DNA of 64,000 bases, taken from contig NZ_CANLAG010000001.1 of NCBI RefSeq assembly GCF_947488715.1, forward strand, positions 372,001 through 436,000. Reading direction: 5' to 3'. This stretch comes from an uncultured Tateyamaria sp. (GTDB lineage Bacteria > Pseudomonadota > Alphaproteobacteria > Rhodobacterales > Rhodobacteraceae). Both the position numbers and the translations under genes were made by a program. Below the pieces are notes generated by a model. It was not told the DNA's origin. It did no database searches and saw only the letters and a list, made by a program, of their open reading frames with translations. Of this stretch, positions 34,950 through 46,982 are shown in pieces; position 1 is the first letter of the stretch; every line of letters begins with the position of its first letter.

Positions 34950-35927
34950 GTGGAGCAGGGCCGTAGCACGCGATACATGCTGGCCCTTGTGCTGGCTGGC
35001 CTGTGCGGTCCCGCAGCCGCCCTGCAACTCACCTTGCCCACCAACGCCCGCGCGACGGCCGCCCGCGACAGCACGCTTGAACTGGTCTCGATTGCTGTTG
35101 GGCCATTTGCCGATGGCGCCCTGCCCACGCGCCAGGCCGAGGGCGCAGTGCTGCGCCGGGCCTACCGTTTGCCTTCGCCAGGCCTGACCCCGCTTCAGAT
35201 CCTTGCCCCGCTGCGGGCGCAACTGGATGCCGCGGGCTACGACATCCTGCTCGACTGTGACGAAGACCTCTGCGGCGGCTTTGATTTCCGCTTTGCCATC
35301 GATGTGCTGCCCGCGCCGAACATGTATATCAACATCCGTGCCTTCCACTTTCTCAGCGCCCAGCACCCAGATACGGGTGGAATTGTGTCACTGGTGGCGA
35401 GTGCTGCGGCGGGGGCGGGATACCTGCAGATCGTTCAGGTCGGCCCACAGGATGCGCCCGACGCGCCGGTTACAACTGCAAACCCTGCGCCCGCATCCAC
35501 GCCCGCGACGGTCGCCACCGCGACACCCGCGCCAACTGTGGGTGAAACCGACCTGCAAACCGCGCTTTTGCAATCCGGGGCGGCGGTGCTGCACGGCATC
35601 GACTTTGCCGTCGGCACCACAACCCTCAGCAGCCCCGATGCCCCCGAACTCGCGGCACTGGCCGAACTGTTGCAGGCGCGGCCCGGTCTTCAGATCGCGG
35701 TGGTCGGCCACACCGACACCGTGGGCGGGCTGGACGCCAACATCAACGTGTCACGGGCGCGGGCACGCGCCGTGCGCGAGGCGCTGATCAATGCACATGG
35801 CGTGCCGGGCGGCCAGATCGAGGCCGAAGGCATGGGTTACCTGTCTCCCATCGCCACCAACCTCACCGCCGAAGGCCGCGCCGCCAACCGGCGGGTCGAG
35901 GTGATCGTGGTGCGCGAAAGCGAATAG
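34950..35927 (+). CDS. OmpA-family periplasmic/outer-membrane protein
   Basis: About 325 residues. A signal peptide (core MLALVLAGLCGPAAA) is followed by an N-terminal domain of about 150 residues with one Cys pair (LDCDEDLCGGFDF), a Pro/Ala/Thr linker (about 165-200) and a C-terminal OmpA-like peptidoglycan-binding domain: LLQARPGLQIAVVGHTDTVG, SRARARAVREALI and GRAANRRVEVIVV. The GTG at 34950 is preferred because it supplies a basic n-region; an ATG at 34977 is the alternative. It begins 4 bases after the AhpD-like gene. It would anchor the envelope to peptidoglycan. Confidence 0.85.
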   Translation: MEQGRSTRYMLALVLAGLCGPAAALQLTLPTNARATAARDSTLELVSIAVGPFADGALPTRQAEGAVLRRAYRLPSPGLTPLQILAPLRAQLDAAGYDILLDCDEDLCGGFDFRFAIDVLPAPNMYINIRAFHFLSAQHPDTGGIVSLVASAAAGAGYLQIVQVGPQDAPDAPVTTANPAPASTPATVATATPAPTVGETDLQTALLQSGAAVLHGIDFAVGTTTLSSPDAPELAALAELLQARPGLQIAVVGHTDTVGGLDANINVSRARARAVREALINAHGVPGGQIEAEGMGYLSPIATNLTAEGRAANRRVEVIVVRESE

Positions 35928-35946
35928 CCACCGATATGGCTCACGG

Positions 35947-35976
35947 AAAAAGCCCCGGCATTTGAAACGCCGGGGC
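35947..35976 (-). terminator. Terminator after the LysR gene
   Basis: Stem gccccggc (35952-35959) / gccggggc (35969-35976) followed on the minus strand by a run of T (35951-35947). It lies between the convergent OmpA-family and LysR genes. Confidence 0.82.
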
Positions 35977-36013
35977 AGGTGCAACCGAGGGGGAGGTTGG
36001 TCGGAAGAAAGTC

Positions 36014-36919
36014 TTACCAGTCGGACGGGCCCTTGTCGGCAAAGGCATGCACGAGAAAGTCGATGAACGCGCGGACTTTGGGCTGGGTGAACCGGCCGGG
36101 GGGATACACGGCATAGATGCCCTGCGTCTCCATCGGCAGATCGGGGATCGCATCCTCGACCAGCCCCTGCTCCATCGCCTCTCCGTAGAGAAAGCTGGGC
36201 AGGTAGGCGATGCCCAGACCCGAGATCGCGGCGTTCAGCAGCGATTGCCCGTCGTTCACACTCAGCCAACCGGCGGTGCGCACCTGACGTTTCTCGCCAG
36301 ACGGTGCGGTCAGTTTCCACACGTTGCCCGAAGACTGGTTGGAATAGTGCAACAGCTTGTGTTCGTTCAGATCGTCGATCTTTTCGGGGCGGCCATACTT
36401 GGCGAAATACTCCGGTGACGCGATCATGCGCTTGGTGGTCTCGGTCAGCTTGCGGGCCCGCAGAGTGCTGTCTTCCAGCTCCCCGATGCGCACGGCCATG
36501 TCAAAGCCTTCGGAAATCAGTTCCACATAGCGGTTGTTCAGCACCATGTTGACCGTGATGTCCTCGAAATCCTCCAGGAACTCCGACAGACGCGGCGACA
36601 GGTGGTTGACCCCGAAATCCGTCGCAACCGAGATGCGCAAGAGGCCCGAGGGCGCCGATTGCATCGAGGTAACAAGCGAATCCGCTTCGCCTGCATCGTT
36701 CAGAACGCGGCGGGCGCGGTCGTAATAGGCCAGACCAATCTCGGTCGGGCTGACCCGACGTGTGGTGCGGTTCAACAGCCGGGCGCCCAGACGGGCCTCC
36801 AGCGACGACACGTGCTTTGAGACGGCGGACTTGGAAATGCCCATCTTCTTTGCGGCGTCGGTAAAGCCACCTTGGTCCACGACCGTGGCAAATGCTTCCA
36901 TTTCAGTGAGGCGGTCCAT
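36014..36919 (-). CDS. LysR-family transcriptional regulator
   Basis: A 301-residue regulator with the N-terminal winged helix (MDRLTEMEAFATVVDQGGFT, then DAAKKMGISKSAVSKHVSSL) and a two-lobed effector domain (LRISVATDFGVNHLSP, GLGIAYLPSFL). The pattern is that of the CrgA-like LysR group. The start at 36919 follows AAAGGGA. The regulated gene is not obvious: the neighbours are an OmpA-family gene (convergent) and an anti-sigma gene (same strand, 131 bases upstream). Confidence 0.92.
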   Translation of the reverse strand: MDRLTEMEAFATVVDQGGFTDAAKKMGISKSAVSKHVSSLEARLGARLLNRTTRRVSPTEIGLAYYDRARRVLNDAGEADSLVTSMQSAPSGLLRISVATDFGVNHLSPRLSEFLEDFEDITVNMVLNNRYVELISEGFDMAVRIGELEDSTLRARKLTETTKRMIASPEYFAKYGRPEKIDDLNEHKLLHYSNQSSGNVWKLTAPSGEKRQVRTAGWLSVNDGQSLLNAAISGLGIAYLPSFLYGEAMEQGLVEDAIPDLPMETQGIYAVYPPGRFTQPKVRAFIDFLVHAFADKGPSDW

Positions 36920-37050
36920 GCCCGTCCCTTTCAATCATGCGGTTCGAGGATCAGGTATCGACCTCAATCAGGGCACAATCAGGGCAGCGGTGGGATAATA
37001 CTGGGGTTATTGAGGGGATCGTTCATGGCATGGAAACGACCGGTTAACCT

Positions 37051-37824
37051 TTACGCCTCGATGTCACGGCTCCAGTCACGGAAGGTTTCCGCCTCCTGCG
37101 CCAGCGGCGCCGCATCCTCGCCACCGATCAACAGGAACCCGAAACCGGGCGTGTTCCAACGGGCAATGTCCAGCCCTTCGGCCTCACCCATGCTCAGCGG
37201 TTTGTCATCCGGCCCCGACGCAATGATGCACAGCGCCACCGGCGTGCCATCCTCGCGCAGGTACGCAATCTGGATCAGCGGTTTGCCGTTGAACCCAAGA
37301 ACCTGCGCGCGCTTGAACGTCAGACCCTCCGCCACAGGCAAGCCCGTCAGATCAAGGCCCAGCGCATCAGACACACTGGCCAATTGCACCTCGGCCTCTT
37401 GCGACGACGGTGTCGCACCCGCCAACGTGGCTGTTGTATAAAGCGCCTGATAACTCGCCACGAAGGAAATCCAGCCACGGGGCTGCGGCTCGGGCGTGCC
37501 AAAGCCGGTGAACACGGCCACCGCCAAACCAGCGGCCAGACCTGTGCCAAACAGCCCGACACCCTTGGCCCACAAACCGCGCGGGCGCGCGGCAACCGGC
37601 TCGGGGATCACCACGTCAAACGCTGGCATCGGCGGCGCAGTGGCCAACAACGCATCATAGGCATCCACAATCGGTCCCAACGGCAAATCCAGCGCTGCCA
37701 TGCGTTCGGCCAACACAGCGTCTGTTTCCAGAGCGCCCTCAATCGCCGCATGCAAGGCATCGCCCGCCTCTCCATCCAGAAAGGCGGTCAGTTCTTCATC
37801 AGAGAAATGGCGCACGTCCGTCAT
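37051..37824 (-). CDS. Anti-sigma factor (membrane-bound)
   Basis: A 257-residue protein. The N-terminus FSDEELTAFLDGEAGDALH is the zinc-less anti-sigma domain pattern seen in ChrR/ FecR-neighbour type regulators. A single membrane helix (VGLFGTGLAAGLAVAVFTGF, about 90-109) is followed by a periplasmic domain. Its ATG overlaps the stop of the sigma-factor gene by 4 bases, which is the standard arrangement for a cognate pair. The signal sensed by the periplasmic part is unknown. Confidence 0.85.
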   Translation of the reverse strand: MTDVRHFSDEELTAFLDGEAGDALHAAIEGALETDAVLAERMAALDLPLGPIVDAYDALLATAPPMPAFDVVIPEPVAARPRGLWAKGVGLFGTGLAAGLAVAVFTGFGTPEPQPRGWISFVASYQALYTTATLAGATPSSQEAEVQLASVSDALGLDLTGLPVAEGLTFKRAQVLGFNGKPLIQIAYLREDGTPVALCIIASGPDDKPLSMGEAEGLDIARWNTPGFGFLLIGGEDAAPLAQEAETFRDWSRDIEA

Positions 37825-38300
37825 GTTACCTCTGCCTGCTTCTCGGCCATCTCCGTATTCAGCCGTTTGCGCGCGGCTGCAAGACGGCTCATGACCGTGC
37901 CGATCGGAATCTCCATGATGTCCGCGGCTTCCTTGTAGCTGAACCCCTCGACATAGACGAGAACCACGGCTTGGCGCTGCGCCTCTGGCAAGGTGTTCAC
38001 TTTGTTCAACACCTCACGCGCAACAATATTCACTTCTGTGCCAGGAGAATGATCAGGCAGGTCAATTTCTTCGACAGGGACCAGTCCGCCGCCCGTCCGT
38101 ACCTTGCGCGACCGCAGCTCGTTCAGCCAGATACGCTGCGCCATGCGGAACATCCAGCGGTCCAGATGGGTGCCGGGTTCAAACTGGTCCGCCTTGTCCA
38201 GCGCCCGCAAACAGGTGGTCTGGATCAAGTCATCGGCCCAGTCCCGCCGCCCGGTCAGCGACATCGCGTAGCGCCACAGGCGAGGATAGACCTCTGCCAT
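37821..38300 (-). CDS. ECF-type RNA polymerase sigma factor
   Basis: About 159 residues from the ATG at 38300. Region 2 is YPRLWRYAMSLTGRRDWADD with LIQTTCLRAL, and region 4 is LPEAQRQAVVLVYVEGFSYK then EAADIMEIPIGTVMSRLAAA. The gene forms a pair with the membrane anti-sigma factor, overlapping by 4 bases. The start is uncertain: a GTG at 38393 would add 31 residues (FVVLLRNKYFCRT and more) that do not look like sigma sequence and overlap an inverted repeat likely to be promoter DNA. It probably responds to an envelope stress signal. Confidence 0.88.
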   Translation of the reverse strand: MAEVYPRLWRYAMSLTGRRDWADDLIQTTCLRALDKADQFEPGTHLDRWMFRMAQRIWLNELRSRKVRTGGGLVPVEEIDLPDHSPGTEVNIVAREVLNKVNTLPEAQRQAVVLVYVEGFSYKEAADIMEIPIGTVMSRLAAARKRLNTEMAEKQAEVT

Positions 38301-38351
38301 ACCCGCACGCACGGCTTGAATTGATTTTTGCGATGAAGAAGGGATGGGATC

Positions 38352-38385
38352 GGTCCTGCAAAAGTACTTGTTCCGCAAAAGGACC
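38352..38385. repeat. Inverted and direct repeats upstream of the sigma gene
   Basis: GGTCCT (38352-38357) and AGGACC (38380-38385) are inverted, and each is next to a GCAAAAG copy (38358-38364 and 38375-38381) in direct order. Position, 52-85 bases before the chosen sigma start, fits a promoter or operator. Confidence 0.4.
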
Positions 38386-38450
38386 ACGAACACTGCGCAC
38401 GAACAATGAAATCTTTTGTTAAAATTGTGACAATAAACCGCCTGGGTGGT

Positions 38451-39386
38451 TCATATCCACTTGAGGCGGCGCAGCAACCAGACCGCGCCCACCGTCATCA
38501 CCACCAGCGAAATGCACAGCGCGGCAAAGGCCCAGGGCGTGTCGATGCCCGGCATCCCGCCGACGTTCACGCCGAACAGCCCCGTCACAAATCCCAGCGG
38601 CAGGAACACCGCCGCCACGATGGACAACAGGTATCCGGTGTGGCCCTGCATCAGCGCGGCCTGCGCGGTGTGGTGGTCTTGTACCGCCGTCATGCGGGAA
38701 ATCAACGCCTCCAGCTCTTCGACGGTCAGTTTCGCAAGGTTCGCCTGCTCGCGCAGACTGTCGCGGTTGGCCTGGGTGATCAGGCCGCTGTCGATGCCCA
38801 CCAGCGCCACCAGCGCGTCCCGTTGCGGGGCGAGGTATCGACGCATCCGTATGGCCATGCGCCGTTCCTCGGCCAGTTCGGGGGGCAGCGGCGCGTCGTC
38901 GTCCTGCACGCTGTCTTCCATCTCGTCGACACGGCCTGACAGGTCGAACACGGTGTCCTGAACGCGGCTCATCAATCGCGTGGCCAGCGTTGACACAAAT
39001 TGCATGGGCGTTGCGGGCGCGTCGCCCTGACTGGCCTCGGTCCGCATCGCGTCGAGGGCAAAGACCTTGCGCACCCGCACCGTCACGACCAGTTGTGCCG
39101 TCACCCACATCCGCACGGCCACCATCTGATCGGCGGGGCCATCCGCGTTCAGGTTCACGCCCCGCAGGTTCAGCATCAGCCCATCGCCATAGCGGTCCGC
39201 GCGCGGTCGCGTTTCTGGCGCGGTCAGCGCCGCCGCCGGGATCGCGGGGACATGCGCCTCAAGATAGGCAGGCAGGTCCGCATCCGTCAGGTCGAAATGC
39301 ACCCAGCGATAGCCGCCTTCGGGGGCCGTGTCGCCCGCTGCTTCTCGGGGGTCGGTGGCGGTGATGTCATAGGCACAGATGGTCAT
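38451..39386 (-). CDS. CorA/ZntB-family divalent-metal transporter
   Basis: A 311-residue protein with a long cytoplasmic N-terminal domain (about 1-245), a coiled helical stalk (MRRYLAPQRDALVALVGI and following) and two C-terminal membrane helices. The pore signature between the helices reads FGVNVGGMPG instead of the GMN of CorA; the GVN variant is typical of ZntB-type zinc transporters. It is upstream of and codirectional with the sigma/anti-sigma pair, 150 bases away. Confidence 0.9.
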   Translation of the reverse strand: MTICAYDITATDPREAAGDTAPEGGYRWVHFDLTDADLPAYLEAHVPAIPAAALTAPETRPRADRYGDGLMLNLRGVNLNADGPADQMVAVRMWVTAQLVVTVRVRKVFALDAMRTEASQGDAPATPMQFVSTLATRLMSRVQDTVFDLSGRVDEMEDSVQDDDAPLPPELAEERRMAIRMRRYLAPQRDALVALVGIDSGLITQANRDSLREQANLAKLTVEELEALISRMTAVQDHHTAQAALMQGHTGYLLSIVAAVFLPLGFVTGLFGVNVGGMPGIDTPWAFAALCISLVVMTVGAVWLLRRLKWI

Positions 39387-39433
39387 GGCCTCACGCTACC
39401 CACCCGCGCGGCAGGCGGCAACCGCTCTGGGTG

Positions 39434-42630
<3,197 letters not shown>

Positions 42631-42699
42631 GGTGATATTGCATATCAGGGCGCTGTGACCCCAGATCAGTGGCACGTGTTCCCGACGAAAGGTCCAACG

Positions 42700-43185
42700 A
42701 TGTTGCGTGTTCTGAGTGTTTTGGCCGTGATGGCCCCCCTGCCTGCTTTTGCCCTGTCCTGTGTGCCGCACGGGGTGACAGACGCCTATCATCAGGCCGC
42801 TGACGCCGAGGCGGCGTATGTGCCGGTGCTGGGTACGCTCGACTTTGACGCAAGTGCTGCGCCGCAGGTGGATTGGGAGGCCCAGCAGGACACGCCACCA
42901 GTGACGCTGATCCCTGCCACATTCAAGGGCGAGGCGCTGACGGTGCGCGGGATTGCGCAACCCTTTGCGACGGATGTGGTGCTGGAGGTGCGTTGCGCCG
43001 GGCCGTGGTGCCCACAGCCCCAGCCCGGTCCGATGCTCGGGTTTCTGCGCAAGACGTCGCACAGCTATGTGTTGAACACCAACATCTGTGGTGGGTTCAT
43101 GTTTGGCCGTCCGACAGATGCGGATGTGCAGCAGGTCAAGGATTGCCTTGCCGGGCGCACATGCAAGCCGCTGGCAAACTATTAG
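42700..43185 (+). CDS. Secreted protein of unknown function, cysteine-containing
   Basis: A 161-residue protein with a signal peptide (MLRVLSVLAVMAPLPAFA) and a mature part starting LSCVPHG. It has six cysteines in the mature chain (CVPHG, VRCAGPWCPQ, NICGG, DCLAGRTC), likely disulfide-bonded in the periplasm. No family is recognised. A small inverted repeat (TGATAT / ATATCA, 42633-42647) lies upstream. It converges with a GNAT gene, overlapping by 4 bases at the stops. Confidence 0.72.
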   Translation: MLRVLSVLAVMAPLPAFALSCVPHGVTDAYHQAADAEAAYVPVLGTLDFDASAAPQVDWEAQQDTPPVTLIPATFKGEALTVRGIAQPFATDVVLEVRCAGPWCPQPQPGPMLGFLRKTSHSYVLNTNICGGFMFGRPTDADVQQVKDCLAGRTCKPLANY

Positions 43186-43778
43186 GGCTCAAAGATCGGC
43201 ACATGCGGCGCCAATGCGCGGTCATAGCCAAAGGTGAGGCGCGGATCGTCGGCAATCTCGATCTTTTGCCGGATCGGCACAAAGCCCGAGCGCCGGTAGA
43301 ACCCCAGCGCCTGAGGGCTGTCGAGCGTGCATGTATAGACGTGGAACCGTTTGATCGGCTCTGACCATGCGGCGTCGATGGCGGCATTCAACAGGAACCG
43401 GCCCGCGCCCGTGCCAATCAGCTCGGGGATGAGGCCGAAATAGACCAGCTCGCATTCCCCATCGACACGGAAATCCAGTTCGAGCAGCGCGCCATCGGTG
43501 CCGTCCTTTTGCAGGGTGTAGACATGCAGTTTGGGATCGGACAGCACGGTGTCAATCTCGGCATCGGGCAGTTTCATCCGCCCGAACCACAGCCAATCGG
43601 CCCCCACGGATGTATAGATCGCGCGATACCACGGCACAGTCGGCGTCTGGATCCGTGTCAGCCGCCAGCCCTCGGGCGCGGGCACGTCGCGCGTTTCGAC
43701 CCGCGACAGCATCTCCAGGTGTGTGACCACTGTGGCGACTTTGCCCTTGGGTACATCGTGATATCCGTCGCTCAGCAT
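43182..43778 (-). CDS. GNAT family N-acetyltransferase
   Basis: A 198-residue protein with a C-terminal GNAT domain: LVYFGLIPELIGTGAGRFLL is the acetyl-CoA-binding motif (G-T-G-A-G) and SPQALGFYRRSGFVPIRQKI the terminal helix-strand. An N-terminal extension (about 1-80, with PTVPWYRAIYTSVGADWLWF) is typical of a Rhodobacterales subgroup. The substrate is unknown. It is preceded on the same strand, 52 bases away, by the PfkB kinase gene. Confidence 0.86.
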   Translation of the reverse strand: MLSDGYHDVPKGKVATVVTHLEMLSRVETRDVPAPEGWRLTRIQTPTVPWYRAIYTSVGADWLWFGRMKLPDAEIDTVLSDPKLHVYTLQKDGTDGALLELDFRVDGECELVYFGLIPELIGTGAGRFLLNAAIDAAWSEPIKRFHVYTCTLDSPQALGFYRRSGFVPIRQKIEIADDPRLTFGYDRALAPHVPIFEP

Positions 43779-43830
43779 CGCTTCATTGTTCCTAAAATAT
43801 GCAAGTTCAACCGCGCAAACCGGGCAAAGG

Positions 43831-44820
43831 TCAGATCAGGCCCGCAGCGGCAAATTGCTGTTTCATGTCAATCTGGGGGCGTGGGCCGATATGGCTGATG
43901 ACCTCGGCGGCGCACAGGTTGCCCATCCGCCCGCAGGTCGCCAGATCCGCGCCCGTCGCCATGCCATAGATGAACCCGGCGGCAAACTGGTCACCCGCCC
44001 CTGTGGCATCCACTGGTGTGATCGTCTCGACCGGGATGTCGTGGCGCGCGCCGCCACCGATGATCGTGACCCCGTCGCCTGACCGGGTACAGACCATCAG
44101 GTCGATCATGTCCGCCGTCTTGGCCATTGACGCCTCAAGGTCGTCGGTTTCAAACAGGGATTTGATTTCGTGTTCGTTGCCGATCACATAGTCCAGCTCG
44201 TTCCCGATCATGTCGAGGAAATCGGGCCGGTGCCGGTCGACGCAGAACGGGTCGGAAATGGCGATGCCCGCCTTGCCGCCCGCGCCGCGCGTGAAGCGCG
44301 AGGCCTGGCGGAACGCCTCCTTGCCCTTGTCCTTGTCAAAGAGGTACCCCTCAAGGAACATAATCTCGGCGCTTGCGGCGACGGCCTCTGGCACGTCCTC
44401 GGGGCCCAGTTCGGTCGAGATGCCCAGATAGGTGTTGAGCGACCGCTCGCCATCGGGCGTGACAAAGATCATGCAGCGTGAGGTCGGCAATTCGCCATCC
44501 GGCACCGGCGCGTTCACGAAATCCGTGCCGCTTTCGGCCATCGACTGGGCATAGAACCGGCCCAGCGCATCGTCATGCACCCGCCCGATGAACGCCGTGG
44601 GCAGGCCCAGCGCGCCCACGCCCGCAATCGTGTTGGCCACCGCCCCGCCGGGGGTTTGCAGCCGCTCGGTCATGGAAGCATAGAGCACCTCGCCCCGGTC
44701 CTGTTCGATCAGCTGCATGATCCCCTTTTCGATCCCCATGAGATCAAGAAAGCTGTCATCAGCATGGGAGATCACATCGACAACGGCGTTGCCGATGCCA
44801 GCGAGCGTGTATTTGGTCAT
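43831..44820 (-). CDS. PfkB-family carbohydrate/nucleoside kinase (adenosine kinase-like)
   Basis: A 329-residue ribokinase-fold kinase. Family motifs are the GG pair (QTPGGAVANTIAGVGALG, about 56-73), a DxNxR-like region and the C-terminal catalytic TPVDATGAGDQFAAGFIYG, with the catalytic Asp in GAGD. It is closest in pattern to the adenosine-kinase-like group of alphaproteobacteria; the substrate is not proven. Its ATG overlaps the nth stop by 4 bases. Confidence 0.88.
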   Translation of the reverse strand: MTKYTLAGIGNAVVDVISHADDSFLDLMGIEKGIMQLIEQDRGEVLYASMTERLQTPGGAVANTIAGVGALGLPTAFIGRVHDDALGRFYAQSMAESGTDFVNAPVPDGELPTSRCMIFVTPDGERSLNTYLGISTELGPEDVPEAVAASAEIMFLEGYLFDKDKGKEAFRQASRFTRGAGGKAGIAISDPFCVDRHRPDFLDMIGNELDYVIGNEHEIKSLFETDDLEASMAKTADMIDLMVCTRSGDGVTIIGGGARHDIPVETITPVDATGAGDQFAAGFIYGMATGADLATCGRMGNLCAAEVISHIGPRPQIDMKQQFAAAGLI

Positions 44821-45461
44821 TCGGTTTTGTCCTCAAACGGGCAGAGATCGCGGATGATGCAGGTCGGGCATTGCGGCTTGCGTGCCTTGCAATGGTAGCG
44901 CCCGTGCAAAATCATCCAGTGGTGAGCGTGCAGTTGGAAGTCTGCGGGAATGTTGTCTTCGATGGCGCGTTCGACGGCGTCCACGGTCTTGCCGGGCGCA
45001 ATGCCCGTCCGGTTGCCAAGGCGAAAGATGTGGGTGTCGACGGCCTGCGCCGGAAAGCTCCACCACATGTTCAGCACGACATTGGCGGTCTTGCGCCCCA
45101 CACCCGGCAGCGATTGCAGTGCGGCACGGGAATTGGGAACTTCGCCGCCATAGTCGTCGACGAGGATCTGGGAGAGCTTCATCACGTTCTTGGCCTTTTG
45201 GCGGAAGAGGCCGATGGTCTTGATATGCTCGGTCAGCCCCTCAAGTCCGAGGTCGAGCATCTTTTGCGGCGTGTCGGCCACCTGAAAGAGCGCTTTGGTC
45301 GCCTTGTTCACGCCTGCGTCCGTGGCCTGCGCCGACAGGGCCACGGCCACCACGAGGGTGTAGACATTCACGTGGTCCAATTCGCCCTTTGGTTCGGGGT
45401 CAGCGTCCTGAAACCGGGTAAAGATCGCGCGGATCGTATGGTAGTCGAGTTGCTTGGCCAT
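44817..45461 (-). CDS. nth: Endonuclease III
   Basis: A 214-residue DNA glycosylase/AP lyase of base-excision repair. The helix-hairpin-helix LPGVGRKTANVVL contains the catalytic Lys124, and VDTHIFRLGNR holds Asp142. The 4Fe-4S ligands C191, C198, C201 and C207 follow the C-X6-C-X2-C-X5-C spacing. It heads a two-gene unit with the PfkB kinase. About 230 bases upstream to the next gene hold nothing I can identify. Confidence 0.97.
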   Translation of the reverse strand: MAKQLDYHTIRAIFTRFQDADPEPKGELDHVNVYTLVVAVALSAQATDAGVNKATKALFQVADTPQKMLDLGLEGLTEHIKTIGLFRQKAKNVMKLSQILVDDYGGEVPNSRAALQSLPGVGRKTANVVLNMWWSFPAQAVDTHIFRLGNRTGIAPGKTVDAVERAIEDNIPADFQLHAHHWMILHGRYHCKARKPQCPTCIIRDLCPFEDKTE

Positions 45462-45691
45462 GGCGCGGGGTTATGGGCGAAGACAGGGCGCGCGGCAAGT
45501 GGGCTTGGGTGTGTTTGAGTGGCGCGTGGTGAGTGTCCGGCTGGGGCCAACCTGCGGATACATATGGCAGCGAGCTTTGGAGTCCGACACTATCGGCGAG
45601 ACTGAAACGAGGCGCTGCATCGATATGCGAGTGGCGATTAGCCAGACGCAGACTGTCGGCGTCGCATTGCGGTGTCTCTGGCATTGTCAGA

Positions 45692-46585
45692 TCAGCGTTC
45701 AGACCCGGTTGCATCGGCCGCCCAACTCCAGGTCAAGGGCGACTTGCGCTTGAGCGCGCCGCTCAGGTGCTGGCGCATCCTATAGGACGCATCCACGATG
45801 TTTCCGCGTTCCAGCAAGGACAGTATTTCTAGATGTTCGGTGCATTGTTCGACCAACCGCTCGCGGTTGATCTCGGCGCGGTATTCCATCAACCGGCGCA
45901 TACGGTTGACCCGTTGCAGGGCCATCAGAAAGAACGGATTTCCGGACAGTTTGATGATCTCTTCGTGGAACAAGGAGCCGTTTTCCAACAGCGACTGCCC
46001 GTGCGCGACATCCATGTCTATTTCAAGCATGCCTTCCTGTATGCGCCTTTGCTCGTCCAACACTTTGCGGTCGAGTTCGAATGAAGGTTCCAGCATGGCG
46101 GCAGGTTCGATCGCCAACCGGAACCTGTAGATCTCGTCAAAGGCTTCGGGGGTTTTGGCGACGGGCAGGAAGCGCCAGCCATATCCTTCTTTGCGTTCTG
46201 CCCACCCCTCTCTGGCGGCGCGCACCAAGAGCTCTCCAACCTTGGCCTTTGTCCATCCATACCGTTGCCGCAGCGCCTGTTCGGTGACCTCTTCTGCGAT
46301 TTCATTGGTCAGCCAATCGTGTGCCAACCTTTGATAGTCGCTGGTTTCTGCGTCGTCCGTAGCGGCCAATTGATCTTTGATCGTCTGGGGCAGTTTATCC
46401 GCGACGAAGTATCCACGGTTTTCCTGCCGCACCAGAACGTCCTGTTGTTCCAGGTTGACCAGTGCCTCGCGCACGGGGGTTCTGGAAACGCCATAGCGGT
46501 CAGCGACCTGTTGCGCGCTGATATGCTGGCCGCTGTCCAATGCGCCGGAAAGAATGTCGTGAAGAAGCCGTTGTGAAATCTTCAT
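45692..46585 (-). CDS. GntR-family regulator with two predicted winged-helix segments
   Basis: About 297 residues. The first winged helix is residues 1-63 (LHDILSGALDSGQHISAQQV then SRTPVREALVNLEQQDVL). A second, more diverged winged-helix-like segment spans about 84-140 (LAHDWLTNEIAEEVTEQALR, WTKAKVGELLVRAAREGW, GYGWRFLPV). A C-terminal FCD-type ligand domain follows (RFRLAIEPAAML, LFHEEIIKLSGNPFFL). It is divergent from the tctC operon, with a 10-bp-arm inverted repeat between them, so it is the likely local repressor. The ATG at 46585 is used because earlier in-frame codons read as intergenic DNA. Confidence 0.88.
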   Translation of the reverse strand: MKISQRLLHDILSGALDSGQHISAQQVADRYGVSRTPVREALVNLEQQDVLVRQENRGYFVADKLPQTIKDQLAATDDAETSDYQRLAHDWLTNEIAEEVTEQALRQRYGWTKAKVGELLVRAAREGWAERKEGYGWRFLPVAKTPEAFDEIYRFRLAIEPAAMLEPSFELDRKVLDEQRRIQEGMLEIDMDVAHGQSLLENGSLFHEEIIKLSGNPFFLMALQRVNRMRRLMEYRAEINRERLVEQCTEHLEILSLLERGNIVDASYRMRQHLSGALKRKSPLTWSWAADATGSER

Positions 46586-46982
46586 CGAAAGGTCGCTTGT
46601 TCGCACCGCTGTTGGCCTTCCCACGTCACAAACCACGCGCAGATTGCACGTTACTCCGTCAGCATAGCTGCATTTGTGCTTTTCTATAATCAAAAATGCA
46701 AACTTTTTGCATTTTGCATGGTCGAGAAGATCGGATTCTTACCAGAAAATTGGATTTTTGGTTCGGGAGGTTGGTCGGTCAGGGCGCGGGTTGAGGGGGC
46801 GTAAACCTGAAATATGTAGCAAAAACAATTAAATGTGCGGAATCTTCTCCAAGGTGGGTGCCGTTTTGTGGTTTTGTGAGTTCCAAAATCCAGAATAAGA
46901 TTGGCTTTTTATAACCACATGTGCAATTTTCCTGACCAGCGCGGGAATCGCGCGTCGAAAAACACCATCTGGGAGGAACCAC
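46586..46982. other. Divergent regulatory region (397 bases, no gene)
   Basis: AT-rich stretch between the GntR gene and tctC. It contains the inverted repeat at 46693-46715 and several TTTTTG/CAAAAA runs. No open frame here resembles a protein. It must hold the promoters for both directions. Confidence 0.7.
46693..46715. promoter_or_regulatory. Operator candidate with 10-bp arms
   Basis: AAAATGCAAA (46693-46702) and TTTGCATTTT (46706-46715) are exact inverted repeats separated by CTT. A further TTTTGCAT half-site overlaps the right end. The site is 108 bases before the GntR start and 268 before tctC. Confidence 0.6.

Noticed and set aside
45462-45691. Possible small RNA gene between the GntR regulator and nth
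   Set aside because: No stable stem, promoter or terminator could be seen; left as plain intergenic DNA.
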